64,000 nt of DNA from Halorubrum depositum (GCF_007671725.1 NZ_VCNM01000001.1:620001-684000); one strand, 5' to 3'. Counted from the first letter of the stretch, positions 27,145 through 36,654 are shown. The notes: generated from the sequence alone by a model not told the origin. Program-made: numbers and translations.

Positions 27145-28746
27145 TCACCGGATCGTCAGCAGGCGGCGCAGGATGTCGCCGTAGGCGGGCCGCGTGATCA
27201 GGACGCCGATCAGGACGCCGAGGATGGTGAAGATCGCGAACCCGGAGAGGTCCCCGAGCGAGAGCACCATCAGCGGCGACATCGCGACGATCGTCGTCGC
27301 GGCGGCGGCGCCGATGACCCAGAAGGCCCGGCGGAACCGGGAGTTGAAAACCTTCCGGGAGTTCACCTCGCCCTCGCTCATCACCTCGTCGGCGATGATC
27401 ACGAGGTCGTCGACGCCGGTCCCGACGACCGCGATGAAGCCGGCGATGACCGCCAGCTCGATCGGGTAGCTCACCAGCGCCGCGAAGCCGAGCAGGGCGT
27501 ACACCTCCGCGAGCGCCGTGACGATCATCGGCAGCGCCACCGCGGGCTCGCGGTAGCGCAGGAACACCATGCCCGCGACCGCGAACACCGCGAGGATCCC
27601 CGTCACCAGCGAGTAGTTCTTGTAGTTCTCGCCCTGCGTGGCGGAGATCGTGCTGGAAGTCCCCTCGCCGCTGATGTCCAGTTCCGCCGGCAGCGCGCCG
27701 GCGCGCAGGTTGACCGAGATCTCCTGGGCCGTCGAGAACTCGTTGGTGGTCAGCTCGAAGCTCCCGCGCTCGGCCCACGAGCCGCTCGCCATGCTGTCGG
27801 CGAGCCCCGGGTCCATCCCGAAGGAGTTGACGACCTCGCCGTTGACGGTGAGCAGGAGACAGGGGTTCGAGTTGCCGAGCTCGCCCGTCTCGGGGTCGTA
27901 CTCGCAGCGGTCCGCCTCCGACTGGTACGACGAGGGGAACCCGCGGTCGACGACGGCCTGCTGGAACCGCTCCGCCGGCGACGGCTGGCCGCCGGAGGCC
28001 GTGTTCCGAACGTTCACGGGCACGTACGCGCGGGTGGTCCCCTCGCGCTGGGAGGCCGTACCGATGTTCTCGAAGTCGTCCTGGATGAGCACTCCGTCGT
28101 CGACGGCGGTCCCGTTCCCGCTCGGGTACGCGATGTCGATCTGGACCGTCCCCCGCTCCTGAAGCAGGTCGACGACGTCGCTTCGTCCCTCGCCGGGCAC
28201 CTCGACGAGGATGAAGTACTCGCCGGAGAGCGACTGGACCTGCTGGACGCTCCCGCCGGAGAGCCCCGCCTCGTTGATCTTGCCTTCGATGATGCTCTGC
28301 GTGAGGTCGCGGGTCTCCGCGGTCACGCCGGGCCGGACGCCCTCGTAGGAGTACCCCGAGGCGTCCATCGCCGCGCGGAACTCCTCCTCGGTCACGGACG
28401 GGTCCGTGACCTCGACGGCGCGGACGTCCTCGCCGACGCTCGAGCTCACGTCGCGGAGCTGGACGTCCTCGAGCTCGTCGGCGACGGCCCGTTCGACCGT
28501 CGCGGGGTCGTCGCCGGCGAAGTCGACGCCGGTCGCGGTGTACCCCTCCAGCGGGGCCCGCACGCGGGTGCCGCCCTCTAGGTCCAGCCCGTACTGGAGG
28601 TTCGTGATCCCCTGGCTCGCCTCGCTCTGGTTCTCACCCGGCGCGGTCGCGGGCGCGAACTGCGGGGCGAACAGCGCGACCGTCGCGCCGAGCACGACGA
28701 CGACGAGGAGCAGGATGCGCCAGTTGTTCTTGATCGGTTCGAGCAT
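27145..28746 (-). CDS. secD: Protein-export membrane protein SecD
   Basis: A 533-residue RND-type subunit that assists Sec-dependent export. It has an N-terminal helix (12-30), a large external domain, and five C-terminal helices with DLVIIADEVMSEGEV and ALPMIVTALAEVYALLGFAA. Its ATG overlaps the secF stop (TAATG), so secF-secD is one operon with secF first, as in other haloarchaea. Confidence 0.95.
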   Translation of the reverse strand: MLEPIKNNWRILLLVVVVLGATVALFAPQFAPATAPGENQSEASQGITNLQYGLDLEGGTRVRAPLEGYTATGVDFAGDDPATVERAVADELEDVQLRDVSSSVGEDVRAVEVTDPSVTEEEFRAAMDASGYSYEGVRPGVTAETRDLTQSIIEGKINEAGLSGGSVQQVQSLSGEYFILVEVPGEGRSDVVDLLQERGTVQIDIAYPSGNGTAVDDGVLIQDDFENIGTASQREGTTRAYVPVNVRNTASGGQPSPAERFQQAVVDRGFPSSYQSEADRCEYDPETGELGNSNPCLLLTVNGEVVNSFGMDPGLADSMASGSWAERGSFELTTNEFSTAQEISVNLRAGALPAELDISGEGTSSTISATQGENYKNYSLVTGILAVFAVAGMVFLRYREPAVALPMIVTALAEVYALLGFAALVSYPIELAVIAGFIAVVGTGVDDLVIIADEVMSEGEVNSRKVFNSRFRRAFWVIGAAAATTIVAMSPLMVLSLGDLSGFAIFTILGVLIGVLITRPAYGDILRRLLTIR

Positions 28747-29627
28747 TAGCGCTTCACCCCCTCGAACTTGTACCAGCGGAGCAGCGAGACGTTCAGCAGG
28801 TACGTGTTCATCAGGTCCGCACAGAGGCCGACCGAGAGGATGATCCCGATGTTCCGCAGGAGGTCGACGCCGAAGAGGGTCGCGACGACCGCCATCACGA
28901 TCATCGCGGCCATCGACGTGAGCGTCATCGTGACCCCGGTCCGCATCGCGCGGCTCACCGACTCGTAGAAGTCGCCCGTCCGCCGCAGCACGGAGTTGTT
29001 CAACAGGATGTCTGAGTCGACGCTGTAGCCGATGATCATCAGCAGCGCCGCGATCGTCCCGAGTGTCATCTGGATCCCGAGGAGGTTCATCACCGCGACG
29101 GGGATGACCAGGTCGGAGAACGCCGAGGCGACCACCGCGAGCGAGGGGACGAACGTCCGGAACAGCGCGAACACGAGCACGCTCATCCCGAGGAACGCCA
29201 GCGCGACTCCGAACACCGCGGTCCGGGCCGTGTCGCCGGCGAAGCTCGGCGACACCTGGTCGACCGCGGTCGTGGTGAGCCCCGCGTCGTCGGCCTGTTG
29301 CTCGAGACCCTCGGCCAGTCCTTCCGGGTCCTCGTCGGCCGCGCGGAAGGTGACGACGTACACGTCGTCCGCGGGGATCGACCGGATCGAGTCGGGCTGC
29401 CTGTCGAACTCGGTTTCGATGCGTTCCTCGACGTTACCGCCGTCGTCGGCTATCCGGAGCTCGACGCCGCCCGTGAACGCCAGCCCGAGGTTCGCCGGCG
29501 CTCCCGTGACGAGATACCATCCCAGGATGATCGCGAGCGCGAGAGCGAGGACCGCGAGCGGGACCGCCACGAGCTGCCGGTTCGAGTACTCGGTGTAGTT
29601 GACCTCCGGTACCTCGATCGCTACCAT
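28746..29627 (-). CDS. secF: Protein-export membrane protein SecF
   Basis: A 293-residue partner of SecD with six helices and the motif GYSVDSDILLNNSVLRR, where D-S-D-x-L-L-N is characteristic of SecF. The external domain lies between helix 1 (about 20-40) and helix 2 (about 128-150). First gene of the operon. Confidence 0.95.
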   Translation of the reverse strand: MVAIEVPEVNYTEYSNRQLVAVPLAVLALALAIILGWYLVTGAPANLGLAFTGGVELRIADDGGNVEERIETEFDRQPDSIRSIPADDVYVVTFRAADEDPEGLAEGLEQQADDAGLTTTAVDQVSPSFAGDTARTAVFGVALAFLGMSVLVFALFRTFVPSLAVVASAFSDLVIPVAVMNLLGIQMTLGTIAALLMIIGYSVDSDILLNNSVLRRTGDFYESVSRAMRTGVTMTLTSMAAMIVMAVVATLFGVDLLRNIGIILSVGLCADLMNTYLLNVSLLRWYKFEGVKR

Positions 29628-29786
29628 AAATACCGGTTCCTGCGCGGGCGCGAATAAGCCTTCTCACTCGACCGCGAGCCGGCGGCGTCGTTCGGTCGCG
29701 AGCCGGCGATCCCGTTCGCCCCCGTCCGGGCGACCGAGACGCGGACCGCCGAAACGGACTAACCGCCGGGCGTGCTACCGTCACCC

Positions 29787-30191
29787 ATGGATGCGCCTGA
29801 GGCCGCCCGCGTCGTCCTCTCGTACCCCGAGGGGCTCAGCGACTGGGGACGCGATCAGGTCGAGACGGACCGCTATCGGTCGTACTTCGCCCGGGTCATG
29901 GACGAGGTCGCCGTCGGCGACGTCCGCGAGGAGTTCGTCGACGTCGGCTGCTGCGGGGACAGCCTCGACGTGCCGTTCCGCGTGGAGCGGATCGAGGCCG
30001 GCGGCGGTGGCGACGACGCCGACGAGACTCGCGGCGACGGCCTCGACGGCACTCGCGGCGATACCGTCGACACCGCGGTCGTGACGAGCGAGACGACCGT
30101 CGACTACGAGACGCGCGACGGCGACGTCGACGGCGGCTGGCGGGTCCAGAGCGCGGCCGGTCCGTCGGGTTCGAACACCGAGGCCGGATGA
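29787..30191 (+). CDS. Haloarchaeal hypothetical protein
   Basis: A 134-residue acidic soluble protein (MDAPEAARVVLSYPEGLSDWG). A conserved-looking first 75 residues contain two adjacent cysteines (VDVGCCGDSLDVPF), after which the protein is Gly/Asp/Thr-rich and disordered. I recognise no function. It is convergent with the next gene, one base between stops. Confidence 0.65.
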   Translation: MDAPEAARVVLSYPEGLSDWGRDQVETDRYRSYFARVMDEVAVGDVREEFVDVGCCGDSLDVPFRVERIEAGGGGDDADETRGDGLDGTRGDTVDTAVVTSETTVDYETRDGDVDGGWRVQSAAGPSGSNTEAG

Positions 30192-30192
30192 G

Positions 30193-30681
30193 TCAGGGCA
30201 TGTAGCGGACGCTGACGACCCCCGGCTCCGACCGGATCTCGACGCGGTTCACTCCGAGCCGAGCCGCCCGAGAGAGCGTCGCTTCGCGGTCCTCGATCAC
30301 GTCGGCGACCGCGTCCTCGGTGTCCGGCTCGGGCGGCGTCAGCACGTGGACCTCGCCCTCGCCGGCGCGGGGCTCGCGGGCGAGCTCCCCCGTCGGCGTC
30401 TCCGCCGCGAGCTCGCGCTCGTGGACGGTCGGGGGCTCCTCGCTCTCCTCGATCGAGAGTGGTCGGCGCGCCGCCACCTCGATCACCCGGTACGTGACCT
30501 CCATCGGGGGGTCGGGGGCGACGGTCGCCTCCACCGCGTCGTCGACGTCGAGGCCCGGGTTCGAGCTCAGGGTGTGGACCTGTCCGTCGTGGACGTCCTT
30601 CAGCACCGCCGAGTCGCTCTCGACGTGCGTGACGAGGAACGTGCTCTCTTTTTCGTCCGTATCCGTCGGCTCGTCGGTCAT
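30193..30681 (-). CDS. DUF5812 protein
   Basis: A 162-residue soluble protein of haloarchaeal DUF5812. The core starts ESTFLVTHVESDSAVLKDVH, with beta structure like an S1/OB-type domain, and the C terminus GVNRVEIRSEPGVVSVRYMP is well conserved. Function unknown. It is followed upstream by a membrane-protein gene in the same direction. Confidence 0.78.
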   Translation of the reverse strand: MTDEPTDTDEKESTFLVTHVESDSAVLKDVHDGQVHTLSSNPGLDVDDAVEATVAPDPPMEVTYRVIEVAARRPLSIEESEEPPTVHERELAAETPTGELAREPRAGEGEVHVLTPPEPDTEDAVADVIEDREATLSRAARLGVNRVEIRSEPGVVSVRYMP

Positions 30682-30725
30682 TGGGCGAGATAGGCGACCG
30701 ACCCTTTTCCGGGTTTCGAGCCGCG

Positions 30726-31298
30726 TCAGTCGTCGTCGACTGTGGGCTCGTCGGCCGCGGGATCGTCGACCGTCTCCGCGGCGCCCGCGTCGTCGGTCAC
30801 GCGGAGACGGTAGTGGATCGCGAACACGACGACCGCGGCGGCGACCGGGGGAACGACGCCGACCGGTTGCGGGAGCGCGTAGAGGGCGCCGACGACGGCG
30901 GACTCGGTCGGGTCCCGGAGCGCCGCCGGCGCGGAGATCACCAGGCCGACGTACAGCGACAGGAGGAAGAGGAAACCGCCGTACGCCATCTTCCGGTCGT
31001 ACCCCGACCGGACGGGGTCGCCGCGGCGGTGGCGGCGCGCGACGAACAGAAGCGGCGCGAGCAGCGGCGCGACCGCGGCGAAGCCGGCGATCACGTACAG
31101 CGACCGCGAGAACAGGAACGTGCCGCCCTGCACGTCGGCCGTCTCCGCCATCCAGACGACGAGCGCGAGGGTGACGACGGTCGCGATCAGCCCGGCCGCG
31201 AGCGCGCCGACGACCCCGTACACGCGCATGGTCCACGACTCGGTGTGCCGGATCGCGTAGGGGATCGCGCCGAACACCCCGCGGTAGCTGTCTGCCAT
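30726..31298 (-). CDS. Haloarchaeal membrane protein
   Basis: A 190-residue protein with four hydrophobic helices (about 25-48, 65-90, 105-125, 140-160), and a short acidic C-terminal tail. No recognised family function. Its stop is 44 bp from the DUF5812 start, so the two may share a transcript. Confidence 0.7.
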   Translation of the reverse strand: MADSYRGVFGAIPYAIRHTESWTMRVYGVVGALAAGLIATVVTLALVVWMAETADVQGGTFLFSRSLYVIAGFAAVAPLLAPLLFVARRHRRGDPVRSGYDRKMAYGGFLFLLSLYVGLVISAPAALRDPTESAVVGALYALPQPVGVVPPVAAAVVVFAIHYRLRVTDDAGAAETVDDPAADEPTVDDD

Positions 31299-31380
31299 CG
31301 CCTCGGCTAGGGCCGACGCCGAATTAAACCCCTCGTCGGCGGACGCGAGCTTTTAAATTCCCGCGACGGAATCGTCTCCC

Positions 31381-32061
31381 GTGGGCCTGTACGACGCGTA
31401 CCTCGCCGTCCGCCACCGACTCCACGACGGGGACCCTCCCGAGCACGTCGCGATCGTCATCACCGAACGGGACCTCCTCGTCGACGGCGCGTTCGACACC
31501 CTCGCCGAGGCGCTCGGATGGGCGCTGGAGTACGGCGCCGAGCGCGTCACCGTCTCGGTGTCGGTGCTCGACGAGTCCGTGGTCCCGACGCTCGCGCGCG
31601 AGCTCCGCCGGCTCGACGCGCCCGCCCCGTTCGTCGTTCGCGGGCCGGACGACGCCGACGTGGAGAGGAGCGTCGACCGAGAGGCGGGGAGCGCGGACGG
31701 CGACGGAGGGGGCGCCGACGACGGAACCGCCGACGGCGACGCCCCGATCAGGATCACCGTCGGACTCGGTGGGAAGGCGGAGTTCGCGGCCGCGGTCCGC
31801 GAGATAGCGAGCGACGTCGACGCCGGAGCGCTCGATCCGGCGGCGATCGACGCCGACGACGTCGCCGACCGGCTCGTGTTCCCGGAGGAGCCGGACCTCG
31901 TGATCAAGACGGGCGCGGAGCGGCTCTCCGACTTCGCGATCTGGCAGTCGGTGTACGCCGAGCTCTACTTCACCGACGTGAACTGGCGCGACTTCAGGAG
32001 GCGGGACTACCTGCGCGCGGTGCTCGACTTCCAGGACCGGCAGCGACGGTTCGGTCGGTAG
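31381..32061 (+). CDS. Degenerate undecaprenyl-diphosphate-synthase paralogue
   Basis: A 226-residue protein from a GTG start. The C-terminal half has the UppS signature: PDLVIKTGAERLSDFAIWQS, AELYFTDVNWRDF and FQDRQRRFGR. The N-terminal half does not: after HVAIVI the catalytic D-G-N-R-R-W segment is replaced by TERDLLVDGAFD. An acidic linker (about 95-125) follows. Cis-prenyl transfer is unlikely with the catalytic Asp missing; it may pair with a true UppS, like the eukaryotic Nus1 subunit. Confidence 0.8.
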   Translation: MGLYDAYLAVRHRLHDGDPPEHVAIVITERDLLVDGAFDTLAEALGWALEYGAERVTVSVSVLDESVVPTLARELRRLDAPAPFVVRGPDDADVERSVDREAGSADGDGGGADDGTADGDAPIRITVGLGGKAEFAAAVREIASDVDAGALDPAAIDADDVADRLVFPEEPDLVIKTGAERLSDFAIWQSVYAELYFTDVNWRDFRRRDYLRAVLDFQDRQRRFGR

Positions 32062-32088
32062 GACGTCCGAGAGCGGCTGGTTCGACGG

Positions 32089-33255
32089 CTACCAGACGAA
32101 GCGGAACAGGACCGTGAACGTGACGAGCGCCCCGACCGTCGAGAGGATCGGGACGACGTTCTGCATCAGGACGACGCGCGCGCTGGTGCTCGGGTTGAAC
32201 AGGTCCGACGCCGAGGGGATGTCGGTCGGGTCGCCCTCGCCGATCGGCCCCGTCTCGTCCGCCTTCAGCGCGCCGACGGACACCTTCGGCTCCTTCTCGC
32301 CGCGGATCCCCTGCCGCACCGTGACGGTCCGCGTCGCGCGCCCCCAGCCGAGCCCGACGATCGACATCGTCGCGATGATGACGAACGACGCCGGGATCCC
32401 GACCGCCGAGAGGCTGATGACGATCCCGGAGGAGACGCAGGCGACGACGATCGCCGCGGTCAGCGGGAGGTCGGTGATGTCGTTGCCGAGCGTGTCGAGC
32501 GTCCGCCGGGCGATCGTGAACGCGCCGACCGCGACGGCGGCGCTCCCGAGCAGGATCATCGGCGTCATCTCGACGTTATCGAGCGCGACGAGCGGCGCGA
32601 TCGCGTTCGCGATGTTCGAGGTACCCGACGAGAACGCCATCAGACAGCCGATGGCGATGACAACGAAGCCGCCAACGAGCTCGCGTCGAGTGGTGTTCGG
32701 GCCCGGAACCGGCTTCGGGATCGGCCCGGACCGGTCGAACTCGAACAGCGCCCCCTCCGTGCTGTCTATCGCCACCCAGCTGTCGATTGCCGGGTAGAAG
32801 TAGCGTCCCACGACGCCCGACACCCAGAAGCCGATGATCGGCGCGACGATCCACCAGATGGCGATCTCGCCCATCACCGCCCGGTCGAGGGTGCCCGTCG
32901 CGAGCCCGAGCCCCGCGATCGCCCCGACCGCCGTCATCGACGTCGACGCCGGGACGCCGGCGAAGTTCCCGACGAACAGCGCGCCGCCGATGAAAAAGAG
33001 GACCACGATGCTCGTCTCAAGCGTGAACACGTTGCCGCCGGTGACGAGGTCCTCTCCGAGCGTCGTCACGACGCGCTGCCCGAGCGTCCCGGCGCCGACG
33101 AAGAAGAAGATCGACATCAGCGCCGCCGCACCCGACTTCGAGAGCACTCCCGACCCGACGGCCGGCCCGAAGGCCGGACCGGTCGTGGCGCCACCGATGT
33201 TGTACCCGACGAACGCCGCGACCACGAATCCGACGAGAAGTAAGACCTCAACCAT
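32089..33255 (-). CDS. Inorganic phosphate transporter (Pit family)
   Basis: A 388-residue membrane protein of about ten helices. Pit repeats are visible as GYNIGGATTGPAFGPAVGSG at the N terminus and SSGTSNIANAIAPLVAL in the second half. The family usually couples phosphate to H+ or Na+. Start set at MVEVLLLVGFV; the upstream MCRCSEY extension from a further start is less typical. No phosphate regulator adjoins it. Confidence 0.9.
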   Translation of the reverse strand: MVEVLLLVGFVVAAFVGYNIGGATTGPAFGPAVGSGVLSKSGAAALMSIFFFVGAGTLGQRVVTTLGEDLVTGGNVFTLETSIVVLFFIGGALFVGNFAGVPASTSMTAVGAIAGLGLATGTLDRAVMGEIAIWWIVAPIIGFWVSGVVGRYFYPAIDSWVAIDSTEGALFEFDRSGPIPKPVPGPNTTRRELVGGFVVIAIGCLMAFSSGTSNIANAIAPLVALDNVEMTPMILLGSAAVAVGAFTIARRTLDTLGNDITDLPLTAAIVVACVSSGIVISLSAVGIPASFVIIATMSIVGLGWGRATRTVTVRQGIRGEKEPKVSVGALKADETGPIGEGDPTDIPSASDLFNPSTSARVVLMQNVVPILSTVGALVTFTVLFRFVW

Positions 33256-33381
33256 ATACTCGCTACAACGACACACGCCCGGTTAAGCGAACAGGTTCGC
33301 GCCGACGATAACGGGATGTTCTCGCGGTTTGATCAGCGGTCGAACGAGCTGGACGCTACCGACGGAAGTCAGTTCGAGAAA

Positions 33382-33473
33382 TGCACTGGCCGAGACTCCC
33401 CGCGAGCAGGGAGGGACCTCCGGTCCCTCTTGCAGCCGGCGCGTAGCGCCGGCGACAGCGCGAGCGGGGAGTC
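33382..33473. repeat. tRNA-Gly 3'-end copy joined to a compound cruciform
   Basis: Positions 33382-33395 match the tRNA-Gly 3' end (33498-33511) at 13 of 14. Then GACTCCCCGC (33394-33403) pairs with GCGGGGAGTC (33464-33473), enclosing two hairpins: GAGGGACC/GGTCCCTC (33411-33429, loop TCC) and GCCGGCGC/GCGCCGGC (33435-33453, loop GTA). Together they could form a three-way junction. A similar block lies beside tRNA-Arg at 380-433. Confidence 0.75.
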
Positions 33474-33497
33474 AGGGCGGTGCACGACTGCAAGGAG

Positions 33498-33568
33498 TGC
33501 ACCGGCCGAGATTTGAACTCGGGTTGCAACCATGGCAAGGTTGCGTGATACCACTACACTACCGGTGC
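33498..33568 (-). tRNA. tRNA-Gly (anticodon GCC)
   Basis: A 71-nt cloverleaf on the minus strand: acceptor GCACCGG pairs with CCGGTGC, anticodon loop TTGCCAT with GCC, T-arm core GAGTTCAAATCTC. CCA is not encoded. The 3' side carries the partial copy at 33382. Confidence 0.95.
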
Positions 33569-33656
33569 GTGCTTCGCACTTAATGGTTGGTCGGAGGTTC
33601 ACTTAAACCTGTCACATCGGGACGGCGCCGGGGTCGGACCGCTTCGCTCGCGCGGC

Positions 33657-34370
33657 TCACTCCCTCCGCGACGCCGCGATCTCCGCGCCGTGCGACCGGA
33701 CGAGGGCGGCGAACGCCTCGGCCTCCGCGTCCGCCTGCGTCGCGTCGTCCCGCCGGTCGCGCACCCGGCGCTTCACGGTGCGCAGCGCGTCCGGCTTCCC
33801 GTCCGCGATCTCGTCGGCGACCGCGCGGGGGTCGTCGACGACCCGGGAGACGAGTCCAGTCCGGAGCGCTTCGTCGGCGTCGAGGACGCGGCCCGAGAGC
33901 GCGAACTCCAGGGCGTCGCCCTCGCGCATCACCCGCGGGAGGCGGACCGTGCCGCCCCACGCGCCGAAGAGCCCGAAATCGACGCCCGGCTCGGCGAACG
34001 TCGCCGCGGGCGTGGCGACCCGGACGTCGGCCGCGAGCGCCATCTCGACCCCGCCGCCGCGGGCCGCGCCGTCGATCCCGCAGACGACGACCGTGTCCGC
34101 ACCTTCGATCGCGGCGGCGGTGCGCTGTCCCCGTCGGGCGAACGACGCCGCGTCCTCCGAGTCGGCGGCCGTGTCGAGGGCCGCGACGGCGTCGAGGTCG
34201 GCGCCGGCGCAGAAGGCGTCTCCGGCGCCGCGGAGGTAGGTGACGGACGTCTCGGCGTCGGAGACGGCGCTGCGGAGCGCGTCCAGGTCCTCGGGACGAA
34301 GCGCGTTTCGTCGCTCCGGGCGGTCGATCGTGACGACGCGGACGCGGCCGTCGGTGCTGGTGTGGATCAC
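33657..34370 (-). CDS. Enoyl-CoA hydratase/isomerase family protein
   Basis: A 237-residue crotonase-fold protein. The oxyanion-hole segments are AGDAFCAGADLDAVAALD (about 50-67) and CGIDGAARGGGVEMALAADV (about 97-116). The second catalytic Glu region reads EPGVDFGLFGAWGG. It starts from GTG at 34370. Crotonase members act on many acyl-CoA thioesters; the exact reaction is open. Confidence 0.88.
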   Translation of the reverse strand: MIHTSTDGRVRVVTIDRPERRNALRPEDLDALRSAVSDAETSVTYLRGAGDAFCAGADLDAVAALDTAADSEDAASFARRGQRTAAAIEGADTVVVCGIDGAARGGGVEMALAADVRVATPAATFAEPGVDFGLFGAWGGTVRLPRVMREGDALEFALSGRVLDADEALRTGLVSRVVDDPRAVADEIADGKPDALRTVKRRVRDRRDDATQADAEAEAFAALVRSHGAEIAASRRE

Positions 34371-34429
34371 GGCCTCGTATCCCGGTCGTTTCCAAAGGTC
34401 TTTGCCCTTCGCTCGACTACATCGCGGTA

Positions 34430-35095
34430 ATGGACGATGCCGCGCGAGCGCGTGAGGCCGCTCACGAGGCGCTCGCGGACGTCGAGCCCGAGCGGCTGCG
34501 CGAGGCCCTCGAGAGCCGTATTCTGGACGCCGCCGTGACGCCCGGTGTGCTGGCGCTCGTCACGGCCCGGGCGGTCGACCCAGACGTGCGCCTCGACGGG
34601 GTCGTCGACCGGGCGGCGGGCGTACAGCTCATCTACGAGGGGCTCCGGCTCACCCGCACCGTGGCCCACGACGAGCCGTGGCTGACCGCGCCCACGCGCG
34701 AGACCGACATCGACGCGGACATGGACGTGCTCACGGCCGACGTGCTCGTCTCGCGCGGCTTCTCGCTGCTGGCGTGTACCGACGCCGCCACCGCCGCGGT
34801 CGAGGTCGTGCGCGCGTTCGGCCGGGACCAGACCCTCCGCGACCGCGAGGGGACCGACCCCGCGGCGGCGGCCGCGCTCGACCGGAACCTGGAGGTCGAC
34901 GCCCTCGAGCTGGCGGTCGTCGCCGGCACCACGGCGGTCGGCGGCGACCCGCCCGAGGAGCTGCTGACGTACGCCCGGGAGCTGGCGGCCGATTACGACG
35001 ACGAGTTCCCGCCGCCGGGGCGCGCGCTCCCGGACGCGACCGCCGACCGGATCGCGGACATCTCCGACCGCGCCGTGAGCGCGACGGACCGGTGA
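34430..35095 (+). CDS. Haloarchaeal DUF7114 protein
   Basis: A 221-residue all-helical protein. The arrangement VDRAAGVQLIYEGLRLTRTV followed by helices recalls the fold of polyprenyl synthetases, but the DDxxD motifs are absent. Function unknown. Last chromosomal gene before the integrated element. Confidence 0.7.
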   Translation: MDDAARAREAAHEALADVEPERLREALESRILDAAVTPGVLALVTARAVDPDVRLDGVVDRAAGVQLIYEGLRLTRTVAHDEPWLTAPTRETDIDADMDVLTADVLVSRGFSLLACTDAATAAVEVVRAFGRDQTLRDREGTDPAAAAALDRNLEVDALELAVVAGTTAVGGDPPEELLTYARELAADYDDEFPPPGRALPDATADRIADISDRAVSATDR

Positions 35096-35205
35096 GCGTC
35101 CGATCGACGAGCGCCCGGTCGCGCCACCGCGGGGCAGCCGGATCGGGGGGAGGCGGCGGCGGATCGAAACCCATAAAGTCGAATCCGGTCAACGACTGAT
35201 TGCGT

Positions 35206-35277
35206 GCCTGGGTAGCTTAGCGGTAAAGCGCGTCCTTGGTAAGGACGAGAGCGCGGGTTCAAATCCCGCCTCAGGCT
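35206..35277 (+). tRNA. tRNA-Thr (anticodon GGU), the integration target
   Basis: A 72-nt cloverleaf: acceptor GCCTGGG pairs with CTCAGGC (one G-T pair), anticodon loop TTGGTAA, T-arm GCGGGTTCAAATCCCGC. An integrase gene begins 183 bp after its 3' end and the sequence style changes sharply there, so its 3' half is the probable attL core. Confidence 0.95.
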
Positions 35278-35460
35278 TTCACGGGCTACACGGCCTGTAT
35301 TCCCACTTTGCGTGCTTCTTGGGAGCGAATCAATGTACCCCAAGAAAGCACTCTACCCACAAACGGCCACCCCCACGCCGTCTTGCGATTCCGAGAACTG
35401 TCAGGACACTATAAAACAGAACCCCCGAGAAGCGCGTATTCTCGGGGTGGGGGCCGGACG

Positions 35461-36654
35461 ATGAACCGCGACGACCCCCTCGACCAGATGGAAATGAGCG
35501 CGGCATCCGAGGATATACCACCCGCGCCCAAACCCATCGAGTTCGGCTTCCCACTCGTGAGCCAACGGTCGCGCGAAGACCTCGAAGCGTTCGGCCTCAA
35601 CATGGTTCAGGACTACCGCGATTTCAAAGAGGAAGTCCTGACGTGGCTCGGCAACTACGGGAAGAACCCCGACAAGCACGAAGGGCTGGCCCCCACCACG
35701 CTGGAGTCCACGCACTACAAGCTCGAAACCGTCTTCCGGTGGCTATGGAAGTACGAGGGCCAATACACCACCAAGTTCACGCCCGAACACGCGGAGAAGT
35801 TCATCTCGCTGTTGAATCAAAGCGACTCGATGATCGACAGCACGGTGCTTCACCACGCGAAGGATATTCGCCGGTACTTCCGCTACTGTAACCACGTTCA
35901 GGGGAAGGACTACGATTGGGAACCCGACATAGAACTCTCTCAGTCGAACGGCGACGAACGAGACTACCTCCGCCGGGCCGCGTTCGAGCCGCTGTATCAA
36001 GCCGCGCTCCAGCACTCGTCGGTCAAGAGCTACTACTCCTGCACCCCGGAGGAACGACAGGAGTTGAAGTCCTACGTCTCTCAGCGGCTCCAAGTCCCCA
36101 AGTCGAAGGTCGGGGCGGAGGAGTTCAAGCGGGCAAACTCGTGGAAGTACCCCTCGATGATCGCCGCGACTCTCGATACAGGGCTTCGACCCATCGAGGT
36201 CGGTCGCGCCAAGGTGTCGTGGGTGAACCTCCAAGATAACGAGCTGAATATCCCGAAGGACGAGTCCACGAAGAACGAGGGCCATTGGAACTGCGCGATT
36301 CAGAAGCGCACGGCGAAGGCGCTCGAACGCTGGATAGACGAGCGGGCGACGATGGAGAAGTACGACGGTCGGGACGAGCTGTGGCTCACGCAGAAAGCCC
36401 GCCCGTACAACTCCGATTCGTGTAACGGCCTCCTTGATCGAATCATTGAGTCGGGGAACGTCCCGATTCCCGAGAACCAGAAGGAAGACCTCTCGTGGTA
36501 CAGCATCCGCCACGGGGTCGCAACGTATTGGGCGAACCACGTCGGCCCGCACCACGCGAAGGAACAGCTCCGGCACAAGAGCGTGACGACGACGATGAAG
36601 TATCTCCACTCGGACTCGGACACCCGAGGGAGCGCGGTCGAACAAATCTGGTGA
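35461..36654 (+). CDS. Tyrosine recombinase / integrase
   Basis: A 397-residue XerC/D-like integrase. A SAM-like N-terminal binding domain (about 50-145) contains WLGNYGKNPDKHEGL. Catalytic residues: R243 in DTGLRPIEVGRA, R350 with H351 in YSIRHGVATYW (Y347 takes the place of the usual first His), H372 in LRHKSV and nucleophile Y381 in TTTMKYLH. The ATG at 35461 follows a G-rich ribosome-binding stretch. It lies next to its presumed target tRNA. Confidence 0.93.
   Translation: MNRDDPLDQMEMSAASEDIPPAPKPIEFGFPLVSQRSREDLEAFGLNMVQDYRDFKEEVLTWLGNYGKNPDKHEGLAPTTLESTHYKLETVFRWLWKYEGQYTTKFTPEHAEKFISLLNQSDSMIDSTVLHHAKDIRRYFRYCNHVQGKDYDWEPDIELSQSNGDERDYLRRAAFEPLYQAALQHSSVKSYYSCTPEERQELKSYVSQRLQVPKSKVGAEEFKRANSWKYPSMIAATLDTGLRPIEVGRAKVSWVNLQDNELNIPKDESTKNEGHWNCAIQKRTAKALERWIDERATMEKYDGRDELWLTQKARPYNSDSCNGLLDRIIESGNVPIPENQKEDLSWYSIRHGVATYWANHVGPHHAKEQLRHKSVTTTMKYLHSDSDTRGSAVEQIW

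Noticed and set aside
26113-28581. 822-residue open frame on the plus strand
   Set aside because: Antisense to the GDT1-type gene and secD; no domain and shadow-type composition.
33316-33583. Short plus-strand frames between the phosphate transporter and tRNA-Gly
   Set aside because: They overlap the cruciform and the tRNA, without coding bias.
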